NCBI RefSeq assembly: GCF_009731355.2
Contig: NZ_AP022810.1
Span: 248,001-312,000 of the forward strand
Length of the DNA: 64,000 nt
Source of the DNA: Desulfuromonas sp. AOP6
GTDB taxonomy: Bacteria > Desulfobacterota > Desulfuromonadia > Desulfuromonadales > SZUA-540
Direction: 5' to 3'
Shown here piece after piece: positions 7,373 through 14,504 of this stretch. Within the stretch, counting starts at the first letter, position 1; every line of letters starts with the position of its first letter. The notes under the pieces are model-generated. The model was not told the origin of the DNA and ran no database searches. It was given only the letters and a program-made list of their open reading frames with translations. The position numbers were made by a program, and so were the translations under genes.

Positions 7373-8482
7373 ATGAAAAACCAGGCCATGAAACACAAAG
7401 AGGACGAGGTGAGTAGCTGGCAGGACCAGATGAAGAATTTCGTCAACACCGTCGACCGGGTAAAAGAGTATGTGAATCTCACCCCGGAAGAAGAAGAGGT
7501 GCTGCGCAACAATAAAACAGTCTGGGGAGCGACGCCGCATTACGCTTCATTGATGGATCGAGACGATCCCGCTTGCCCGATCCGCCGCCAGATTATCCCC
7601 TCCAGGCAGGAGCAGGAAAACCGCTTCGGTATGGATGATTATCTGATGTGGAAGGAAAATCGCGCCACCGAGGAGGTGCGCCCCGACAGCATTGCCCGCC
7701 AGTACAAGAACCGCGTCGCCTTTACCGTCACCCAGACCTGCGGCATCTACTGCCGGCACTGCTTCCGCAAGGAACTGGTGGTGGACGGCAGCCTGACCCT
7801 CGACTTCAACGTGGACGAGGGGTTGCAGTGGATCGCCGAGCACCCTGAAGTGCGTGATGTCCTCATTACTGGTGGCGACCCCTTCCTGCTTTCCGACGAG
7901 CAGCTCGAATACCTCATCCGCAAGCTGCGCGAGCTTCCCCATGTCGAGATGATCCGTATCGGTACGCGGACTCCCATCGTGCTGCCGCAGCGCATCACTC
8001 CCTCGCTCATGAAGGTACTTGGCGGCTTTCATAAGGTGCCCATCTGGATCAACACCCAGTGCAACCACCCCCGGGAACTCACGGAAGAAACGGCACGGGC
8101 CGTGTACAACTTGCTGAGCTGCGGTGTCAACGTAGGCAACCAGGCCGTGCTGCTCAAGGGGATCAACGACGACGTGGAGACTTTCCGCGAGCTGCACGAA
8201 AAGCTGCTGGCCACCCGCATCCGTCCCTACTACGTCTTCTACTGCGAGGCGGCACCGGGTATCGACCACTTCCGCACTCCTGTGGAGAAGGGCTCGCAAC
8301 TGATCCGGGACGCTCTGCGCGGCCACACCACCGGTCTGGCTCAGCCGATGCACGTTGTCGCCACCAATATCGGCAAGATTCCCCTGATGCCCGATTATTA
8401 CATCCAGGGGAAAAACGACAAAGAATACACCCTGAGGAATCACAAGGGGGAGACGACGACGATTCCCAATGTGCCCGAGTAA
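7373..8482 (+). CDS. KamA-family radical SAM/PLP aminomutase, substrate uncertain
   Basis: A 369-residue enzyme of the lysine 2,3-aminomutase family. The [4Fe-4S]/SAM motif is CGIYCRHC (Cys 123, 127, 130), followed by LITGGDPFLLSD, GTRTPIVLPQRITP and the PLP lysine K335 in IGKIPLMPDY. Family members move an amino group from carbon 2 to carbon 3. In clostridial lysine aminomutase two Asp residues hold the substrate epsilon-amino group. In my alignment these positions read Glu292 (YCEAAPG) and Ala330 (VVATN), so the substrate is probably not simply lysine. Glutamate, arginine or another amino acid is possible. The start has GGAAAGGACGCT before it. rpsU follows by 40 bp. Confidence 0.85.
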   Translation: MKNQAMKHKEDEVSSWQDQMKNFVNTVDRVKEYVNLTPEEEEVLRNNKTVWGATPHYASLMDRDDPACPIRRQIIPSRQEQENRFGMDDYLMWKENRATEEVRPDSIARQYKNRVAFTVTQTCGIYCRHCFRKELVVDGSLTLDFNVDEGLQWIAEHPEVRDVLITGGDPFLLSDEQLEYLIRKLRELPHVEMIRIGTRTPIVLPQRITPSLMKVLGGFHKVPIWINTQCNHPRELTEETARAVYNLLSCGVNVGNQAVLLKGINDDVETFRELHEKLLATRIRPYYVFYCEAAPGIDHFRTPVEKGSQLIRDALRGHTTGLAQPMHVVATNIGKIPLMPDYYIQGKNDKEYTLRNHKGETTTIPNVPE

Positions 8483-8522
8483 ACGCGGGCGCTTTTAATC
8501 GTACATGAAAGGAGAGTTGCTT

Positions 8523-8720
8523 TTGGAGATCAAGGTCATTGACGGCAATCTGGTCAAAGCCATGAAAGTCATGAAGCGCAAACTTCAGCAGGAAGGCTTG
8601 TTTCGCGACATGAAAGCCCAACGCTTTTATGAGAAACCCAGCGTCAAGCGCAAGCGCAAGCAGAAAGAAGCTCTGCGGCGCGAGCGCAAGCGCCTGAGTA
8701 AGCTGAAGCGTTTTTATTGA
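8523..8720 (+). CDS. rpsU: 30S ribosomal protein S21
   Basis: A 65-residue protein reading LEIKVIDGNLVKAMKVMK at its N-terminus, with the S21 core LQQEGLFRDMKA and a very basic KRKRKQKEALRRERKR tail. S21 joins the small subunit late and helps in translation initiation. The start is taken as the TTG at 8523. GGAG lies 8 bases upstream, and starting there gives the usual short S21 N-terminus; the in-frame ATG at 8505 overlaps the Shine-Dalgarno sequence itself. The gene's own transcription terminator appears to have been split by the mobile element that begins at 8756. Confidence 0.95.
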   Translation: MEIKVIDGNLVKAMKVMKRKLQQEGLFRDMKAQRFYEKPSVKRKRKQKEALRRERKRLSKLKRFY

Positions 8721-8732
8721 ACCTGCACAACC

Positions 8733-8755
8733 AAAAGGGAGGGCCGTTGCCAGCG
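8733..8755 (+). terminator. Left half of the disrupted rpsU terminator
   Basis: AAAAGGGAGGGCCG (8733-8746) is the 5' arm. Its 3' partner CGGCGCTCCCTTTTTT now lies at 15558-15573, beyond the inserted element. Joined through the shared TTGCCAGCG, the two arms rebuild a hairpin of 5 + 4 bp around one mismatch, with loop TTGCCAG and a T6 tail, just behind rpsU. Confidence 0.75.
8747..8755 (+). repeat. 9-bp target-site duplication, left copy
   Basis: TTGCCAGCG, identical and in the same orientation as 15551-15559. Each copy touches the outer end of a 43-bp inverted repeat, as expected for duplication on transposition. Confidence 0.85.
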
Positions 8756-8798
8756 CTAGCCAGTAGTTTTATGAGTGGATAGATTTTGTACCACTAGA
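8756..8798 (+). repeat. Terminal inverted repeat, left (43 bp)
   Basis: Begins CTAGCCAGTAGTTTTATGAG and ends TGTACCACTAGA. It is the reverse complement of 15508-15550 except at 8786 (T here, A in the other copy). The near identity suggests recent insertion or selection on the ends. Confidence 0.93.
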
Positions 8799-8811
8799 AA
8801 TTTAAAACCCA

Positions 8812-9459
8812 TTGTTGGTACAAGTGTTGGTAGTAATCTGTTCTTCATGTGGAAATATACACAAAAACGATACTTTAAAACGGTTTTCGATTCCCGCCAC
8901 CGAAACCATCAGACCCTGGGGTGAGCCGGAAAGGGAATGGCCCATTTATGGGGTCAACAACAAGGAAGGCGTTTTTCTGAGTTCCATTCAGTTTGGTAAG
9001 GAGTTTAACGCGCCTTACAAGAAAATCGAAAAAGGATGGTTCTTTCATAACCCCACACGCGCCAATGTCGGTTCCCTCGGCATCGTGCCCGAGGTGCCAT
9101 CGGATGCGATCACCAGCCCCGAATATCAGGTGTGGAGGCTAAGAGGTGGTTTTCTGCCTGAGTTTATGGCGCTTATGCTGAGAACGGATTTCTTCCTTGC
9201 ATTGGTGGCTTTCAACCGCGTTGGCGGCGTTAAGAAGCGGATGTACTACGCGAATCTGGCCGAAATCAGGCTTCCAGAAATTCCGACGGAGGTGCAAAAA
9301 AACTTTGCCGACCGGCGAGGAGAGATCCTGGCAAACATCAAAGAGGCCAATGAAAGACTGGACCACCGGAAAAAAAGAAAGATGACGTTCTTGCCATCCA
9401 GGACACCGGTCAAAACGAGATGGGTCATGGGGGAATCGGGAGTGGCACCGTGCCAATGA
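8812..9459 (+). pseudogene. Type I restriction specificity subunit (HsdS) remnant
   Basis: From about residue 28 the frame resembles an HsdS target-recognition domain: WPIYGVNNKEGVFLS, WFFHNPTRANVGSLGIVP, ITSPEYQVWRL and RVGGVKKRMYYANLAEIRLP, ending with a helical segment to about residue 190. HsdS tells a type I restriction-modification complex which DNA site to bind. Only one recognition domain is left, the N-terminus is cut close to the left inverted repeat, and there is no hsdM or hsdR. After an A-rich run near 9370-9381 the frame reads through the antisense of the neighbouring cupin gene, so the last 25 or so residues are unrelated. Almost certainly non-functional. Confidence 0.8.
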
Positions 9460-9824
9460 TCGATGTCAGGTGGACACCAGACAGCATCCCCGGTCTTAAT
9501 GGTCACGACTTTTCCATCCCGTGTCCCGGTTAGTCCAACTCCAGAGGTAACGACCATGTGCTGCCCGGCAGGATGGAGGTGCCAGTTGGTTCTGGCTCCC
9601 GGTTGAAAGGTGACATAGGCCCCGGAATAATGGGCGGTCTCGTTAGAAGGGAACAGCATGTCGACCTGAACTTCTCCTGTGAACAGGTTTTCAGGGCCTG
9701 CAACCGATTTCTGTGTCCCCGCCGCAAAAAGTTCCTGAGTAGGGTTGGCGGCAAGGGCAGGGCTAGACAGCGCTACCGAAGAAAGAAGCAGGCAAGTGGC
9801 CAAAAAACTTGATACGTATTTCAT
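9246..9824 (-). pseudogene. Exported cupin protein, 3' end replaced
   Basis: A secreted single-domain cupin. A signal peptide (about residues 1-25, ending SSPALA) precedes the metal-binding beta barrel with WHLHPAGQH and a C-terminal H in DIDHWHGATP. Homology stops after GVLDGKNV near 9385. The natural C-terminus of about ten residues, judged from the neighbouring paralogue, is lost, and the frame continues about 45 residues through antisense hsdS sequence to 9246. The start at 9824 follows TGGAGATTACA. It is the second gene after the cupin at 9869-10231. A folded barrel may still form, so loss of function is not certain. Confidence 0.7.
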
Positions 9825-9868
9825 TGTAATCTCCATTATTTGTATTGTTCGTCGCTGACATGCTCCAG

Positions 9869-10231
9869 TCACTCAACGGATGAGCCATCGACCTTTTCTT
9901 GGATGGCGATGTGTGTCATGGCTGTCGTGGGAGAAGCGCCGTGCCAATGCTTTTCGCCGGGTGGGAACCAGACAACGTCCCCCGGGCGAATTTCCTCTAC
10001 AGGTCCGCCGTCGCGTTGCGCCCGTCCACAACCTGAGACAACGATAAGGGTTTGCCCGGCAGGATGGGTGTGCCATGCAGTCCTGCCACCCGGTTCGAAA
10101 GTCACGGTAGCGCCCGTTGCACGTGATGGATCTTCCGCCTCCAGAAAAAGGGGGTCGATCCGAACTGTGCCGGTAAACCATTCTGCTGGGCCCTTGATCG
10201 AGGGCTGTGTTCCATTTCGTTTTATTTCCAT
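9869..10231 (-). CDS. Cytoplasmic cupin-domain protein with early stop
   Basis: A 120-residue cupin. The metal site is visible as AWHTHPAGQ (motif 1) and [10 protein letters not shown] (motif 2). Small cupins of this kind accompany aldehyde and oxidoreductase genes; a few are hydroxynitrile lyases, but the substrate here is unknown. Translation stops at a TGA just where the family has Trp. Reading through would add LEHVSDEQYK and end at TAA 9836, directly overlapping the next gene's start region. So either the protein lost its last 10 or so residues by a TGG to TGA change, or it tolerates the loss. The start at 10231 has GAAAGGACAGTGAAG in front. Divergent from the AraC gene. Confidence 0.75.
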   Translation of the reverse strand: MEIKRNGTQPSIKGPAEWFTGTVRIDPLFLEAEDPSRATGATVTFEPGGRTAWHTHPAGQTLIVVSGCGRAQRDGGPVEEIRPGDVVWFPPGEKHWHGASPTTAMTHIAIQEKVDGSSVE

Positions 10232-10356
10232 CTTCACTGTCCTTTCATGGCTCTCTAGGGGTGTTTCTTGAAACGCCGAAGCCTGTGTCATTGTTTACGT
10301 AGATATTACCCGTCACAACAAAAGCCAGATAGACAATTCCTCTCGACTTATTGCCT

Positions 10357-10367
10357 ATTCCTGCAAT
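10357..10367 (-). promoter_or_regulatory. Candidate AraC/YqhC-type operator upstream of the cupin genes
   Basis: On the minus strand this reads ATTGCAGGAAT, close to ATTGTAGGATT before the alcohol dehydrogenase gene (11491-11501). It is shared by the two divergently arranged targets of the probable regulator. Support is the two-site match only. Confidence 0.3.
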
Positions 10368-10381
10368 ATCGATATTTTTTC

Positions 10382-10410
10382 TTCAGCTATTATATTATTG
10401 ATGATATAGT
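10382..10410 (+). promoter_or_regulatory. Probable promoter of the AraC regulator gene
   Basis: TTCAGC (10382-10387), 17 bp of AT-rich spacer, TATAGT (10405-10410). The gene starts at 10439 behind CGGAGGAAACAC. Confidence 0.55.
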
Positions 10411-10438
10411 TCTGGTAATTAGATCTCGGAGGAAACAC

Positions 10439-11383
10439 ATGAAAAAGCAAGCAATTAACAATAGTAGCGCCATTGAAGGCAGGGGTCATGGTCATGGTTC
10501 TCTGCTTGGCGATATTGCACGATGGACCAATGATTGCGATGTGCTGGACACCAAAATACCGGGCTTGTCCTTTTATCGCTACAGTGGGCCAACAGAGCCA
10601 AGCTACGGCCTATATGAGCCGAGCATTTGCCTGGTCGCGCAGGGAGCGAAGAGGGTCCACTTGGAAGGCGAGTCGTTTATCTACGATGCCAACAACTACC
10701 TTCTCGCCTCAGTACATCTTCCAACGACGTACCAGGTCATTTCAGCTAGCCCCGAAGAGCCATTCTTGGGCCTGGTATTGAAATTCGACATGAAGGAGTT
10801 GTCGCAGTTGATGATCGACAGCAATCTTCCCTCAACCGGTAACAAGCAAATCGAAAGAGGGATTGCCACCAGCGAAGTCACACTGCCCCTGCTTAGCGCC
10901 TTCGAGAGACTCGTCAAGTTGCTCGATGAACCCGAGAGCATTCCCATTCTTGCGCCAATGATCCACAGGGAAATACTCTTTCGCCTGCTCACAGGGGAGC
11001 AAGGGGCGCGACTTCGCAAGATTGCATCGGCAGGAAGCAGGAGCCATCAAGTTGCTCGTGCGATTGATTGGCTTAAGGGGAACTTCTCGCAGCAGTTACG
11101 CGTAGAGGATTTGGCGGATATGGCAAACATGAGCCCGTCCAGCTTCCATAGCCACTTCAGGTCAATGACCTCCTTGAGCCCGCTTCAGTATCAGAAGCAT
11201 CTTCGTCTGCAAGAAGCGCGACGTTTAATGCTTGCCGAAAATCTTGATGCGACGAATGCTGCCTTCCGGGTCGGCTACGAGAGTTCATCGCAGTTCAGTC
11301 GCGAGTACGGTAGACTCTTTGGGGCACCGCCGCTGCGCGATGTATCCCAATTGCGTCAAGAGGCTGTGGGGGCTCTTAACTGA
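10439..11383 (+). CDS. AraC-family regulator, YqhC-like
   Basis: A 314-residue transcription factor. The N-terminal AraC_N-type cupin fold spans about residues 35-190 (YEPSICLVAQGAKRVHLEG). Two C-terminal helix-turn-helix units follow (about residues 215-305), with VEDLADMANMSPSSFHSHF and the second-helix signature AAFRVGYESSSQFSREYGRL. E. coli YqhC has the same architecture and activates the aldehyde reductase gene yqhD; here a YqhD-like dehydrogenase is the next gene, so the same job is likely. The start at 10439 follows a strong AGGAGG-type site; a longer frame to 10268 has none. It is divergent from the cupin pair and ends in its own terminator. Confidence 0.85.
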   Translation: MKKQAINNSSAIEGRGHGHGSLLGDIARWTNDCDVLDTKIPGLSFYRYSGPTEPSYGLYEPSICLVAQGAKRVHLEGESFIYDANNYLLASVHLPTTYQVISASPEEPFLGLVLKFDMKELSQLMIDSNLPSTGNKQIERGIATSEVTLPLLSAFERLVKLLDEPESIPILAPMIHREILFRLLTGEQGARLRKIASAGSRSHQVARAIDWLKGNFSQQLRVEDLADMANMSPSSFHSHFRSMTSLSPLQYQKHLRLQEARRLMLAENLDATNAAFRVGYESSSQFSREYGRLFGAPPLRDVSQLRQEAVGALN

Positions 11384-11431
11384 CAGCATTCCTAGACCTC
11401 TGACCGACCACAACTATATGCTCACTCCTGA

Positions 11432-11458
11432 TGGGGTGGCCCTCTTTGGGCCACCCCA
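11432..11458 (+). terminator. Terminator after the AraC gene
   Basis: TGGGGTGGCCC (11432-11442) pairs perfectly with GGGCCACCCCA (11448-11458) around a 5-nt TCTTT loop. Only a short T-rich tail follows (TATTCGTTT). Confidence 0.8.
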
Positions 11459-11490
11459 TATTCGTTTAAAAATTACATAAAACGGATCCG

Positions 11491-11501
11491 ATTGTAGGAT
11501 T
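11491..11501 (+). promoter_or_regulatory. Candidate AraC/YqhC-type operator upstream of the alcohol dehydrogenase
   Basis: ATTGTAGGATT, followed at 20 bp by GATTGAATAGG (11509-11519) in direct orientation, as AraC half-sites often are. It resembles the element before the cupin genes. Low certainty. Confidence 0.3.
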
Positions 11502-11593
11502 GTGCAAAGATTGAATAGGTCTATGTATTTTATATTATCTCCTAAGTGTTTAATATGGCATCAACAAATAAGAAAAACGACAAGGAGACTCAA

Positions 11594-12745
11594 ATGCAAG
11601 ATTTCACTTTTTTCAACCCCACAAGAATCGAATTCGGCAAAGGGAAAGAAGCTAATATCGGACAATACGCCAAAGACTTTGGTGTCGGCAGCGTTCTGGT
11701 TCTCTACGGATCTGAGCGGATCAAAAAGGATGGACTCTATGGACGCGTTACCGCATCACTCGATGAGCAAGGCATCAGCTATAGTGCTCTGGGAGGCGTC
11801 ATCAGCAACCCGGTGATCAGCAAGGTCCGCGAGGCGGTCAAGGTCGTCAAAGAGAACAACCTGCAAGGCATTGTTGCCGTCGGTGGCGGATCGGTAGCCG
11901 ACTCAGCCAAGGCCATTGCCGCTGGAGCCAAGTATGACGGCGACGTCTGGGATTTCTTCATCGGTAAGGCCGTCGTCGAAGACGCCATCCCCGTTTTCAC
12001 CATCATGACTCTGGCCGCTACTGGCAGCGAAATGAATCCCTACGGCGTCGTGACCAACGAAGAAACTCAGCAAAAGTACAACCTCGGCGGACCTTCGCTC
12101 TTCCCGAAGGTGTCAGTCATCAACCCTGAGCTGATGGCCACTGTCACCCCGGACTACCTGGCATACTCGGCGGTCGACATTTTCGCCCACTGCCTCGACC
12201 TGTATTTTACCGCCAAGGTATTCCCGGAATTCACCGCCGCCTTGATCGAAAATATCTTGGAAACCGTCATGCGCACCACCAGCGTGTTGATGAAAAACCC
12301 CGCCGATTATGATGCGCGAGCAGAGTTTGCGTGGGCCTCCACAATGGCTCTAAATGGAAACACCTTTGTCGGTGTTGCAGACAACTCTTTTGATACACAC
12401 ATAATTGAGCATGCGATGGGCGGACTATACAACGTGCCCCATGGGGCCGGTCTCGCCGTCGTCCTTCCTGCATGGATGAAGTCGATCAAAGATCAGATGC
12501 CGGAACGCTTTGAGCGTTTCGCAGAGAAGATGTTTGGTGAATCTGATGCAGATGCCGGTATCGCTAAACTGACCGAATGGTTCAGCGCTATCGGTGCCCC
12601 GGTGACCTTCGCGCAAGCAGGGCTTGCTGCGGATGCCGTTGATCCCATCGCTGAAAATGCTTTCGGCATCGCGAAGCTCTGGGGCATGGACCAGCTTTAT
12701 CCCCAGCAGAGGATTGCTGAAATTCTCAAGTTAGCTGTGAAGTAA
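11594..12745 (+). CDS. Iron-type alcohol dehydrogenase, YqhD/BdhA-like aldehyde reductase
   Basis: A 383-residue group III dehydrogenase. It opens DFTFFNPTRIEFGKG as YqhD/butanol dehydrogenases do. The nucleotide site is VAVGGGSVADSAKAI, and the metal ligands are Asp and His in YSAVDIFAHCLD, then His in IEHAMGG and VPHGAGLA. Family enzymes use NADPH to reduce short and reactive aldehydes to alcohols in the cytoplasm. A normal start lies at 11594 behind CAAGGAGACTCAA. With the YqhC-like regulator upstream it forms the core of an aldehyde-response module in the mobile element. The exported hydrolase gene follows by 21 bp. Confidence 0.9.
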   Translation: MQDFTFFNPTRIEFGKGKEANIGQYAKDFGVGSVLVLYGSERIKKDGLYGRVTASLDEQGISYSALGGVISNPVISKVREAVKVVKENNLQGIVAVGGGSVADSAKAIAAGAKYDGDVWDFFIGKAVVEDAIPVFTIMTLAATGSEMNPYGVVTNEETQQKYNLGGPSLFPKVSVINPELMATVTPDYLAYSAVDIFAHCLDLYFTAKVFPEFTAALIENILETVMRTTSVLMKNPADYDARAEFAWASTMALNGNTFVGVADNSFDTHIIEHAMGGLYNVPHGAGLAVVLPAWMKSIKDQMPERFERFAEKMFGESDADAGIAKLTEWFSAIGAPVTFAQAGLAADAVDPIAENAFGIAKLWGMDQLYPQQRIAEILKLAVK

Positions 12746-12766
12746 CGAACTGAAAGGGGTTCTTAG

Positions 12767-13807
12767 ATGAAAACATATCTTACAAAAAAACTTACGACCC
12801 TATTTTTGTGCATGGCCATGACCCTGCCTGGCCTGGCTCTCGCTGACAACAATGGGTGGGACAAGACGTTTGCCAAAAGCGATAAAGTAGACCACGAAAA
12901 GGTCTCCTACAAAAACCGCTTTGGAATCACCGTTTCTGCCGACAAGTATTTGCCGAAGGGCCTCGACAAATCCAAGAAACATCCCGCTATCGTCATTGGC
13001 ACCCCCTATGGAGGAGTCAAGGAGCAGGGTGCTGGCATCTACGCTCAAACTATTGCAGAGAGAGGCTTTGTAACGATTGCCTTCGACGAATCCTACAATG
13101 GCGAGAGCGGAGGTCAACCGAGACGAGTTTCCTCGCCCGACATCTTTGTAGAAGACTTCAGTGCAGGCGTTGACTACTTAGGCACACTTCCGTTTGTTGA
13201 CCGAAACAAGATCGGCGCGATCGGTCTGTGCGGCAGCGGTGCCTTCGCCGTTACTGCGGCCCAGGTTGACCATCGAATCAAGGCGGTTGCCACTGCAAGC
13301 ATGTACGATATGAGCCGCTTTATGCTCAAGGGCTGGAAAGATTCGATGACTGATGAGCAGAGAAATCAAACTCTCGAACAACTTGCCGAACAGCGCTGGA
13401 AAGACGTTGATAGCGGATCGCCCGAATTGACTCCGGCCTTCCCGAGCGAACCGGCCAAAACTATTCCGGAGGGCCTCGATCCGATTACTAGCGAGTTCTT
13501 TGAGTACTACGCCATGGAACGTGGGCACCACCCGAACTCCATCGCAGCGTTCACCAAGACGAGCGCCATGTCTTTTATGAACTTTCCTCTGATGGACCAG
13601 ATCAAGTCGATCTCCCCGCGTCCCATTCTATTCATCATGGGCGAAAACGCCCACTCTCGGTACTTCACCGAAGATGCATACGAAATGGCCGCAGAGCCGA
13701 AAGAGCTTTATATTGTCCCCGGGGCACGCCACATTGATCTGTACGACGATGTTAAACTGATCCCATTCGACAAGCTCACATCCTTTTTCAGCAAATATCT
13801 GAAATAA
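12767..13807 (+). CDS. Exported alpha/beta hydrolase with Cys nucleophile
   Basis: A 346-residue protein with a signal peptide (about residues 1-26, ending LPGLALA). The fold is an alpha/beta hydrolase with oxyanion region VIGTPYGGVKEQG. The nucleophile elbow reads GLCGSG, placing Cys where most relatives have Ser, as in dienelactone hydrolase. Later acid and base candidates are in IMGENAHSRY and PGARHIDLYDD. Related proteins are called YcjY-like or dienelactone hydrolase-like; the substrate is unknown. GAAAGGGG lies before the ATG. It is probably cotranscribed with the alcohol dehydrogenase, since a strong terminator follows this gene and none lies between. Confidence 0.8.
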   Translation: MKTYLTKKLTTLFLCMAMTLPGLALADNNGWDKTFAKSDKVDHEKVSYKNRFGITVSADKYLPKGLDKSKKHPAIVIGTPYGGVKEQGAGIYAQTIAERGFVTIAFDESYNGESGGQPRRVSSPDIFVEDFSAGVDYLGTLPFVDRNKIGAIGLCGSGAFAVTAAQVDHRIKAVATASMYDMSRFMLKGWKDSMTDEQRNQTLEQLAEQRWKDVDSGSPELTPAFPSEPAKTIPEGLDPITSEFFEYYAMERGHHPNSIAAFTKTSAMSFMNFPLMDQIKSISPRPILFIMGENAHSRYFTEDAYEMAAEPKELYIVPGARHIDLYDDVKLIPFDKLTSFFSKYLK

Positions 13808-13836
13808 AGTAATCAGCACCCCCTGAGATTCACAAT

Positions 13837-13867
13837 GTGTGGCCTGTTTAACGGGCCACACTTTTTT
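13837..13867 (+). terminator. Terminator after the hydrolase gene
   Basis: GTGTGGCC (13837-13844) pairs with GGCCACAC (13854-13861), followed by T6. A textbook intrinsic terminator that closes the dehydrogenase-hydrolase unit. Confidence 0.92.
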
Positions 13868-13904
13868 ACTCACCTTCAGCATGGTATGCCCCCCTTAAAT
13901 TCAC

Positions 13905-13934
13905 TTGACTCAGAAGTATGGTTGCATGTACAAC
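13905..13934 (+). promoter_or_regulatory. marR promoter overlapped by its operator
   Basis: TTGACT (13905-13910), 16 bp, TGTACA (13927-13932). The inverted repeat GTTGCATGTACAAC (13921-13934) covers the -10 box. The same operator stands before the DUF169 gene. The start codon is at 13941 with no ribosome site, so the mRNA may be leaderless. Confidence 0.65.
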
Positions 13935-13940
13935 TAAAAT

Positions 13941-14390
13941 ATGACTTTTTCTTATGACCACAATCAATCACTTGGATACTTGACTGGCATTGCAAGCAGA
14001 ATGCTTAACAACACGCTTGCCGCGAGACTTAAGGCTTCGGGTATCGACATGACATCCGAACAATGGGGAGCCATCATCATACTTCTTAACGAGGGGGCTA
14101 TGTCTCAGGGGCATCTTGGGGAGAGGCTTCACCTTGAGAAGTCAAGCGTGAGTCGGCTAACGAATGGACTTGAAAAGCGTGGCTGGATTGAACGGACCAA
14201 AGACTCAAAAGATAGTAGGCAGCGGCTAGTAGAGCCGACGCCAAAAGCCCTAGAAACGGCAGAGCAGTGCGCGATCATTGCTAGGTCTATCCACGAAGAG
14301 GCGCAACTCGGCATGAACGAGAGTGAGATGATTGCTTCAAGGTCGCTCTTAACGAAGATCATAAAGAACCTGGAGGGGGCGTCAAAGTAA
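13941..14390 (+). CDS. MarR-family transcriptional regulator
   Basis: A 149-residue winged-helix dimer-forming regulator. The DNA-binding part runs from about residue 35 to 100: QGHLGERLHLEKSSVSRLTNGLEKRGWIERT, then the wing DSKDSRQRLVEPT. MarR proteins usually repress their own and a neighbouring gene and release DNA on binding small phenolic or electrophilic compounds, or on Cys oxidation. The same 14-bp operator before this gene and before DUF169 identifies both as targets. No Shine-Dalgarno sequence precedes the ATG. Confidence 0.9.
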   Translation: MTFSYDHNQSLGYLTGIASRMLNNTLAARLKASGIDMTSEQWGAIIILLNEGAMSQGHLGERLHLEKSSVSRLTNGLEKRGWIERTKDSKDSRQRLVEPTPKALETAEQCAIIARSIHEEAQLGMNESEMIASRSLLTKIIKNLEGASK

Positions 14391-14417
14391 GAAGCATCGA
14401 TTAATGTTAACGAATTA

Positions 14418-14431
14418 GTTGCATATACAAC
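14418..14431 (+). promoter_or_regulatory. MarR operator upstream of the DUF169 gene
   Basis: GTTGCATATACAAC, a perfect inverted repeat apart from the centre and 13 of 14 bases identical to 13921-13934. It contains TATACA as a probable -10, with TTAATG 17 bp upstream as a weak -35. Confidence 0.7.
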
Positions 14432-14504
14432 GTGATTGAAGGCATCACCAAATGTGCTGCACCTTCTCTCTTTGCATATGCTATCAACAACAAGGAGAAA
14501 CACT

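Noticed and set aside
8812-9459. Functional restriction specificity protein
   Set aside because: Only one recognition domain is left, both ends are foreign, and no modification or restriction subunit gene is present.
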